Assembly: GCA_031555315.1 (NCBI GenBank)
Contig: JAVBUO010000079.1
Coordinates: forward strand, 1 to 11,972
Length of the DNA stretch: 11,972 bases
From: JAVBJV01 sp031555315
GTDB lineage: Bacteria > Pseudomonadota > Alphaproteobacteria > Acetobacterales > Acetobacteraceae
Reading direction: 5' to 3'
The notes beneath the pieces were generated by a model, which saw only the letters and a program-made list of their open reading frames with translations, was not told the origin of the DNA and ran no database searches. Position numbers and translations under genes: made by a program. Shown piece after piece: positions 7,026 to 11,972 of this stretch (positions within the stretch are counted from its first letter, which is position 1; each line of letters begins with the position of its first letter).

Positions 7026-8215
7026 CGGCAGCTATACTGCGGCATCTGGGCGGCGAAGGGTTGCGGCTATTTTTCCCGCTGGCCGCTGTACATGCGGCAC
7101 TCTGGCCGCTGCTGTGGACGGCGGTCTACGGCCTCGGCCTGCCGCTGGCAGGCGATATTCCCTCCAGCCTGTGGCACGTGCACGAAATCGTCTTCGGCGC
7201 CTATGGCGCGGCGGTGATCGGCTTCATCACCACCGCGGTGCCGGAATGGAGCAATAGCGAACGTCTGCAGGGCCGCCCGCTCTATGTTCTGGCCGGCCTG
7301 TGGCTGGCGGCTCGCGTGATTGGACTGACCGGCGCGCAGGGCATTTTCCTCGCACCACTGTTGGGCGATACGTTGTGGCTGCTGGCACTGGCGGCCTATG
7401 TCGGACGGATCGCCTGGCTGCGGCGCAGGATGATGCTGCTCGCCTTCGCGCTGTGGCTGCTGGCATTGGCCTGCACCAATATGGCGAACGCATACGCCTT
7501 CTGGCTTGGCGATGCGGCGCTGGCACAAAAGGCGCTGCACGTGGCGGGCCTGATCCTGCTCGGCATGCTCGGTCTGGCACTGTCGCGCATCACCGCACCG
7601 GTTACCAATCTGGTGCTCGACCCGACCGAGACCAGTGCGCCGTTCCGTCCGCATCCGGGACGGATGCATCTGGCGCCGGGACTGGTGGCGATCGCGGCCG
7701 CGGCCGAATTTCTGGGTATTTCACCGGCGGTCTCGGCCTATCTGCTGATCGCGGCCGGCGCCGCGTTCCTCGATCGTATGGCGGAAGGCTTCGTGGGGTG
7801 CGAGATCGTGCGCACCGAGATCCTTGGTCTGATGGCAACCAGCCTGTTCGCAGGGCTGGGACTGGGGATGATCGGTGCATCGCGGCTCGGCGCGCCATTC
7901 GCGGAAACGCCCGCCTGGCATCTGGCGCTGATGGGCGGCCTGGGCCTTGGTGTGCTGGCCGTGTTCGTGATCGCCGGGCTGCGCCATACGGGACGGCCGC
8001 TGGGACTTTCAGCGCCGGTGCGCGCCGCGTTCGTCTGCGCAGCGGCGGCAACCGTGTTGCGGGCCTGCGTGGCATTCGGGTTTGCACCGCTGCCGATGAC
8101 GTTCCTCTACGTGCTGACAGCGGCATTGTGGGCAGCGGCATTCCTGCTGTGGCTGTGGGTGTTCTGGCCGCTTCTGTCGTCCGCGCGCCAGAGCCTCGAA
8201 GAACAAAACTGCTGA
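7022..8215 (+). CDS. nnrS: NnrS family protein (heme/copper membrane protein)
   Basis: This 397-residue polytopic inner-membrane protein has about 11-12 hydrophobic helices, the usual size of NnrS. The N-terminal signature is clear: W51-H-V-H-E-I-V-F-G at 51-59, then GFITTAVPEWSN, matching the family pattern of HE followed by FG and GF-TA-P-W. NnrS proteins are heme- and copper-containing membrane proteins, usually under NO-responsive Fnr-type regulators, and protect against nitrosative stress. Their exact biochemical activity is unsettled. Here nnrS is translationally coupled to the ATPase (ATGA) and to the next gene (TGATG), so it belongs to the receptor transcript. This links the transport system to NO or low-oxygen physiology and fits the DNR-like regulator. 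Confidence 0.9.
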   Translation: MTAAILRHLGGEGLRLFFPLAAVHAALWPLLWTAVYGLGLPLAGDIPSSLWHVHEIVFGAYGAAVIGFITTAVPEWSNSERLQGRPLYVLAGLWLAARVIGLTGAQGIFLAPLLGDTLWLLALAAYVGRIAWLRRRMMLLAFALWLLALACTNMANAYAFWLGDAALAQKALHVAGLILLGMLGLALSRITAPVTNLVLDPTETSAPFRPHPGRMHLAPGLVAIAAAAEFLGISPAVSAYLLIAAGAAFLDRMAEGFVGCEIVRTEILGLMATSLFAGLGLGMIGASRLGAPFAETPAWHLALMGGLGLGVLAVFVIAGLRHTGRPLGLSAPVRAAFVCAAAATVLRACVAFGFAPLPMTFLYVLTAALWAAAFLLWLWVFWPLLSSARQSLEEQNC

Positions 8216-9060
8216 TGTCCACACCGGGAACACGTCTGTTTTTCCTCGCCGCAGCGCTGTCTGCAGCGGTGGTCGGCGGTGTATGGGTGCCGTGGTTTCT
8301 GGGACTGTGGCGCGTGCCGACGGCATTTTCACTGCCGGTCTGGCACGCACACGAATTCATGTTCGGCACCGCTACCGCGATGATCGCTGGCGCGCTGTGC
8401 CTGCAACGGGCGATGCCGCGCCAGGCCATCTACACTCTGTTCATGCTGTGGCTGACCGGGCGCCTCTGCGCCACCGTGTTGCCCGAAGGCGATCTGCCAA
8501 TCGTGTTCGCCTGCACCCTGCTGTTTCTCGCCGCCGTGGCCGTGCTGGCCCGACGCCGCCCGGCAGCACTGGCGGTAACACTCGGCCTGCTGGTCGCTTA
8601 TGCGCTGTTCGCGTGGGAAATCTGGCGCTTCGGACGCAGCGTGTATGGCGGGTGGCTGGGTATCGCCACACTGCTGTTCTGGTGCATGCCCACGCATCGC
8701 CGCCTGTCCGGCGCACCGTTCTGGGGATTTACGCTGCTGGGTGCAGGGCTGGCCGGCTGCGCCGTGCTGTACGCCGATCGCATCTGCTCGCTCGCCGCCT
8801 CACAAGCCTGGATGATGGGCGCGATCGGCGTGGCGATGCCGGTCATCCTGTTGCGCAATCATCTATCCGTGGCAGGCTGGGCGGCTTTATCGTGCGTAAC
8901 GGTATCGGCGGGGTCTCATGTTGCGGCGGTGCTGTTGCCGGAATGGGTTATGATCCTCGCACCGCTGGCCGGGTTTTTCTGGGTAGAAGGCTTTCTGATC
9001 GTCTTTTGCCGGATCACCTGGCAGAGCTTTCGCATCTCTGCCGCGCAAAACCCGGTCTAA
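8215..9060 (+). CDS. Short NnrS-like membrane protein
   Basis: This 281-residue, very hydrophobic protein has about 8-9 predicted helices. It carries the same signature as its neighbour, W43-H-A-H-E-F-M-F-G at 43-51, but lacks the second-half length and the following GF-TA-P-W phrase. It therefore looks like a diverged, shortened NnrS relative rather than a frameshifted copy. The potential heme or copper ligand H46 and adjacent E47 are kept. Two Trp/Cys-containing stretches (FWCMPTH and FCRITW) add possible metal-binding residues. ATG 8215 overlaps the nnrS stop as TGATG, so it is the last gene of the coupled series, and no clear terminator follows. The family assignment rests on the signature and context and is less sure than for nnrS itself. 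Confidence 0.75.
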   Translation: MSTPGTRLFFLAAALSAAVVGGVWVPWFLGLWRVPTAFSLPVWHAHEFMFGTATAMIAGALCLQRAMPRQAIYTLFMLWLTGRLCATVLPEGDLPIVFACTLLFLAAVAVLARRRPAALAVTLGLLVAYALFAWEIWRFGRSVYGGWLGIATLLFWCMPTHRRLSGAPFWGFTLLGAGLAGCAVLYADRICSLAASQAWMMGAIGVAMPVILLRNHLSVAGWAALSCVTVSAGSHVAAVLLPEWVMILAPLAGFFWVEGFLIVFCRITWQSFRISAAQNPV

Positions 9061-9147
9061 GCAACAGCCGCACGGGGAAATTTACTGCGCGTCTGAAATA
9101 TGTTCGGATACCTGTCCGCACATCCAGCCAACAGGTGTCAGCAGCGC

Positions 9148-9786
9148 ATGCCGGATTTCTCCACCCTCGCTCTGTTCGCCGCCGCCGCCCTCGCCCTGGC
9201 CGTCACACCGGGACCGGACATGCTGCTGGTCGCATCGCGCAGCCTGAGCCAGGGGCGCAAGGCGGCCTTCGCCACGCTGGCCGGCATTCAGGCGGGAATC
9301 TACGTTCACGCCACCGCATTGGCGCTCGGGCTGTCGGAGCTGTTCGTGCGCATTCCCTGGACGTTCGATGCGGTGCGCTGGGCGGGAGCCGCTTATCTGC
9401 TCTGGCTGGCATTCAGGATCTGGCGCACACGCGAACAGACGCCGCTGGCAACCACCAACGCACTGCCCGCCACGCCCACCTGGCTGACATTCAGGCAGGG
9501 GCTGATCACCAACGTGCTGAACCCGAAAGTGGCGCTGTTCATGCTGGCGCTGCTGCCGCAGTTCGTGCACCCGGCATCGGGCGGCCTCACCGTGCAGATT
9601 CTGATCCTGGCGACGATCCTCAACCTGATCGGTTTTACCGTCAACGGAACGATCGTCCTTCTGGTCGGCACGCTCCGCCAGCGCCTCGGCAGACGGTTCC
9701 GCACCGGCCGGGCATCGCAATACTTTCTGGCGGCGGTCTTTTCGGCCCTCGCTTTGCGGCTGGCCTTCTCGGGCCGGGCCGATTGA
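9148..9786 (+). CDS. LysE/RhtB family amino-acid exporter
   Basis: This 212-residue inner-membrane protein has six hydrophobic segments. The LysE-superfamily N-terminus is plain, with AVTPGPDMLLVASRSLSQGRK and, in the middle, the conserved GLITNVLNPKVALF. These carriers export amino acids or their derivatives (homoserine, threonine, lysine, cysteine relatives) using the proton gradient; the substrate cannot be read from the sequence. ATG 9148 was chosen over an upstream in-frame ATG at 9100 because it gives the usual family length and has AGGTG at 9133-9137. The earlier ATG would add an unrelated 16-residue stretch. It lies 87 bp after the NnrS-like gene and 51 bp before the gamma-glutamyltransferase gene, with which it may be cotranscribed. 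Confidence 0.9.
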   Translation: MPDFSTLALFAAAALALAVTPGPDMLLVASRSLSQGRKAAFATLAGIQAGIYVHATALALGLSELFVRIPWTFDAVRWAGAAYLLWLAFRIWRTREQTPLATTNALPATPTWLTFRQGLITNVLNPKVALFMLALLPQFVHPASGGLTVQILILATILNLIGFTVNGTIVLLVGTLRQRLGRRFRTGRASQYFLAAVFSALALRLAFSGRAD

Positions 9787-9837
9787 CGGCAAACGCCCGC
9801 CGGAGGATGAAAGCATGTCCCGTTGGAGTATCGCCCC

Positions 9838-11613
9838 ATGTTCACGACACGCCCTGAAATCATCGGCACTTACGGTGTGGTTGCCAGCACGCACTGGCTC
9901 GCCAGCCAGGTCGGCATGGCGGTGCTCGAACGCGGCGGCAACGCGTTCGACGCCGCGGCGGCGGCCGGCTTCGTGCTGCAGGTCGCCGAACCGCACCTGA
10001 ACGGCCCCGGCGGCGACGCGCCGCTGATCATCCACGACGCCAGAACCGGCAAACAGCAGGTGATCTGCGGCCAGGGCACCGCCCCGCAGGCGATGACGAT
10101 CGACAAATTCCACGAACTGGGGCTGGATCTGGTTCCCGGCACCGGCCTGCTGCCCGCCATGGTGCCCGGCGCGTTCGACGCCTGGATGCTGATGCTGCGC
10201 GATTACGGCACCTGGGAAGTGCCCGACGTGCTGGCCTTCGCGATCGGCTATGCGCAGAACGGCGTGCCGCTGGTGCCGCGCATTCCGGCGCAGATCAACA
10301 CCGTGAAGGACCTGTTCCGCGACCACTGGAAAACCTCGGCGGCGATCTTCCTGCCCGGCGGCAACGTGCCGCAGCCCAACCAACTGTTCGCCAATCCGGT
10401 TCTGGGCGGCACCTATACCCGCATTGCGCGCGAAGCCGTCGGCGCCTCGCGCGAGGCGCGCATCGATGCGGCGCGGCGCGCCTGGTATCAGGGCTTCGTC
10501 GCCGAAATGGTCGACCGTTTCTATCGCACCCCGCAATTCGACGTCAGCGGCCGCGACAACGCCGGCCTGCTGACCGCCGACGACATGGCGCGCTGGTCGG
10601 CCACTTACGAAGAACCGCTGCGCTACGACTATCACGGTCATACCGTGCTGAAATGCGGCCCGTGGAGTCAGGGACCGGTCTTCCTGCAGCAACTGGCGCT
10701 GCTGCGCGGCTTCGATCTGGCGGCGATGGACCCTGTCGGCGCCGACTTCGCGCACACGGTGATCGAGGCCGCGAAACTCGCCTTCGCGGACCGCGAGGCC
10801 TATTACGGCGACCCGGATCATACACCGGTACCGATGGATGTTCTTCTGTCGTCCGCCTACAACGACGCGCGGCGCGCACTGATCGGCAAGACGGCCAGCA
10901 TGGAACTGCGCCCCGGCGCGGTGCACGGCGCAACACCGTGGGTCGACCACAATGCCGAAGACCGCCTCGCGCTGATGGGCTTGAGCGGCGGCGCGGCGGG
11001 CGAGCCGACGGTAGCCCGGCTGGGCGTGCTGGGCGCCGATACGTGCCATCTCGACATCATCGACCGGCACGGCAACATGGTCTCGGCCACGCCGTCGGGC
11101 GGCTGGCTGCAATCCTCGCCGGTGGTCAACGGGCTGGGCTTCCCGCTGGGCACCCGCGGGCAGATGTTCTGGTTGAGGGAAGGACTGCCGAATTCGCTGG
11201 CGCCGGGCAAGCGCCCGCGCACCACGCTGTCGCCATCGTTTGCGCTGAAGGATGGCAAGCCGTGGATGGCGTTCGGCACGCCAGGCGGTGAACAGCAGGA
11301 CCAGTGGTCGCTGATCTTCTTCCTGCGCATGGTGCATCACAACCTGAACATCCAGCAGGCGATCGACGCGCCGAGTTTTCATGCCGAACACTGGCCATCC
11401 TCGTTCTGGCCGCGCGTCGCTCGCCCGGGCAAGGTGGTGCTGGAAGGCCGTTACGACACGAAAGTGCTGGAGGATCTACGCGCCCGCGGCCACCAGGCCG
11501 AACTGGGGCCGGACTGGTCCGAAGGCCGCATCTCGGGCGCGCGGCTGGAGGACGGGTTGATGCACGCGGGCGCCAACCCGCGCGGCATGCAGGGCTACGC
11601 GGTCGGGCGGTGA
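9838..11613 (+). CDS. Gamma-glutamyltransferase family protein, cytoplasmic type
   Basis: This 591-residue member of the Ntn-hydrolase family is made as a precursor and self-cleaves before a catalytic Thr. Family marks are VASTHWLAS, then G33-G-N-A-F-D-A-A, the NGPGGD segment at 55-60, D-T-C-H with the probable nucleophile T402, and a GTPGGEQQDQW segment (P482-G-G) near the oxyanion region. It would hydrolyse or transfer the gamma-glutamyl group of glutathione or related compounds. No signal peptide is present, unlike periplasmic Ggt, so a cytosolic YwrD-like role is more likely. Cephalosporin-acylase-like activity in the same fold cannot be excluded. ATG 9838 has GGAG at 9825-9828 and matches the family start. 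A better ribosome-binding site (GGAGGA, 9802-9807) serves an out-of-frame ATG at 9815. The LysE exporter just upstream suggests amino-acid or peptide turnover. Confidence 0.92.
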   Translation: MFTTRPEIIGTYGVVASTHWLASQVGMAVLERGGNAFDAAAAAGFVLQVAEPHLNGPGGDAPLIIHDARTGKQQVICGQGTAPQAMTIDKFHELGLDLVPGTGLLPAMVPGAFDAWMLMLRDYGTWEVPDVLAFAIGYAQNGVPLVPRIPAQINTVKDLFRDHWKTSAAIFLPGGNVPQPNQLFANPVLGGTYTRIAREAVGASREARIDAARRAWYQGFVAEMVDRFYRTPQFDVSGRDNAGLLTADDMARWSATYEEPLRYDYHGHTVLKCGPWSQGPVFLQQLALLRGFDLAAMDPVGADFAHTVIEAAKLAFADREAYYGDPDHTPVPMDVLLSSAYNDARRALIGKTASMELRPGAVHGATPWVDHNAEDRLALMGLSGGAAGEPTVARLGVLGADTCHLDIIDRHGNMVSATPSGGWLQSSPVVNGLGFPLGTRGQMFWLREGLPNSLAPGKRPRTTLSPSFALKDGKPWMAFGTPGGEQQDQWSLIFFLRMVHHNLNIQQAIDAPSFHAEHWPSSFWPRVARPGKVVLEGRYDTKVLEDLRARGHQAELGPDWSEGRISGARLEDGLMHAGANPRGMQGYAVGR

Positions 11614-11675
11614 TGCTGCTGCAGACCGATCGGCTGGCTGCTGCCGGTCGTCACCGTTGCCGTGGTGTTCTGTGT

Positions 11676-11724
11676 GGCGGGCGCGAGGAAGTTCGCGATG
11701 TGATATCAAGGGAGCGTGCCCGCC
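11676..11724. terminator. Weak inverted repeats between convergent genes
   Basis: GGCGGGC (11676-11682) pairs with GCCCGCC (11718-11724), and inside it CGCGA (11682-11686) can pair with TCGCG (11693-11697). The spacer lies between two convergent genes, where a bidirectional terminator is expected. The outer loop is long and no T-run follows, so support is weak. Confidence 0.25.
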
Positions 11725-11731
11725 TGGTAGA

Positions 11732-11972
11732 TTACACAGCGATATCCAGCGTACGGAACGACTGATCCTTCGGCGCGCCCAGCAATGTCAGCGCGGCGAA
11801 GGTGCCGGTGTCGCGCTTCCAGCCCTCCACTCCTTCCTTCACGAACACGCCGTTCTTTCTGTCGGCCTTCAGCGCGAAACTCTGGTCCTTGGTTGTCAGC
11901 GTGAAGTCGCCGAGTTCGTAATCCCCCGAACTGGAACGGGTGACGATCTCGCCGGATACCTGGAAGGTCTTG
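11732..11972 (-). CDS. Unrecognised protein, C-terminal part (runs off window)
   Basis: The minus strand is open from the window edge to TAA at 11734-11732, giving 79 visible residues. I do not recognise the family. The visible part is soluble-looking and polar, with alternating charged and hydrophobic positions (SSSGDYELGDFTLTTKDQS, then DRKNGVFVKEGVEGWKRDTG) suggesting beta-strands, and a short LTLLGAP segment near the end. Codon use matches the neighbours, so it is probably a genuine gene, convergent with the gamma-glutamyltransferase gene. The start and length are outside the window. Confidence 0.7.
   Translation of the reverse strand, partial: KTFQVSGEIVTRSSSGDYELGDFTLTTKDQSFALKADRKNGVFVKEGVEGWKRDTGTFAALTLLGAPKDQSFRTLDIAV

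Noticed and set aside
7300..8214. Upstream extension of the short NnrS-like gene through nnrS
   Set aside because: The frame is open only because of GC bias. The extension is Arg/Gly-rich and not membrane-like, and the TGATG overlap gives a natural start at 8215.
9110..9136. Inverted repeat ACCTGT/ACAGGT overlapping the LysE ribosome-binding site
   Set aside because: A 6-bp stem with a 15-base loop is easily found by chance. No leader peptide or other riboregulator sign supports it.
9082..11391. Very long open frame on the minus strand opposite the LysE and gamma-glutamyltransferase genes
   Set aside because: It is rich in Arg, Gln, His and Ala with no recognisable domain, the pattern of antisense frames in GC-rich coding DNA. 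The plus-strand genes have clear family motifs.

Overview
The window is GC-rich, densely packed bacterial DNA. The codon use, the IS5-family (IS427/IS1031-like) transposase tail and the gene families point to an alphaproteobacterium, most plausibly an acetic-acid-type Acetobacteraceae. That placement is an inference. No rRNA or tRNA gene or CRISPR array is visible.

Left edge (1-1200): the last 53 codons of an IS5-family transposase lie beside an eroded locus. A minus-strand cupin fragment (the sensor half of an XRE-cupin regulator) is joined head to head at about 575-592 to the C-terminal half of a plus-strand FAD-dependent amino acid/amine oxidoreductase. Both genes lack their 5' halves, as if one deletion removed the shared divergent promoter and both N-termini. 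A strong hairpin follows the oxidoreductase remnant.

Centre (1349-9060): seven plus-strand genes form one tightly coupled cluster. They are a Tat-exported NMT1/TauA-type substrate-binding protein, an ABC permease, a DNR-type Crp/Fnr regulator, a TonB-dependent outer-membrane receptor with a Met-rich stretch, an SsuB/TauB-type ABC ATPase, NnrS, and a second short NnrS-like membrane protein. Most junctions are ATGA or TGATG overlaps. The only real gap (3892-3999) holds a near-consensus FNR/DNR box (TTGATCGTAAGCAA) about 40 bp before a predicted start site. A second, weaker box lies upstream of the first gene. Fur-like AT-rich palindromes overlap both promoter regions. Together this looks like a complete outer-to-inner-membrane uptake route under nitric-oxide/low-oxygen control, tied to NnrS proteins (a heme- and copper-containing nitrosative-stress family). 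The substrate is unknown. Copper or a copper/heme chelate is the working hypothesis.

Right (9061-11972): a LysE/RhtB amino-acid exporter is followed after 51 bp by a gamma-glutamyltransferase-family protein with no signal peptide. A short spacer follows, and then the C-terminal 79 codons of an unrecognised minus-strand gene that runs off the window.
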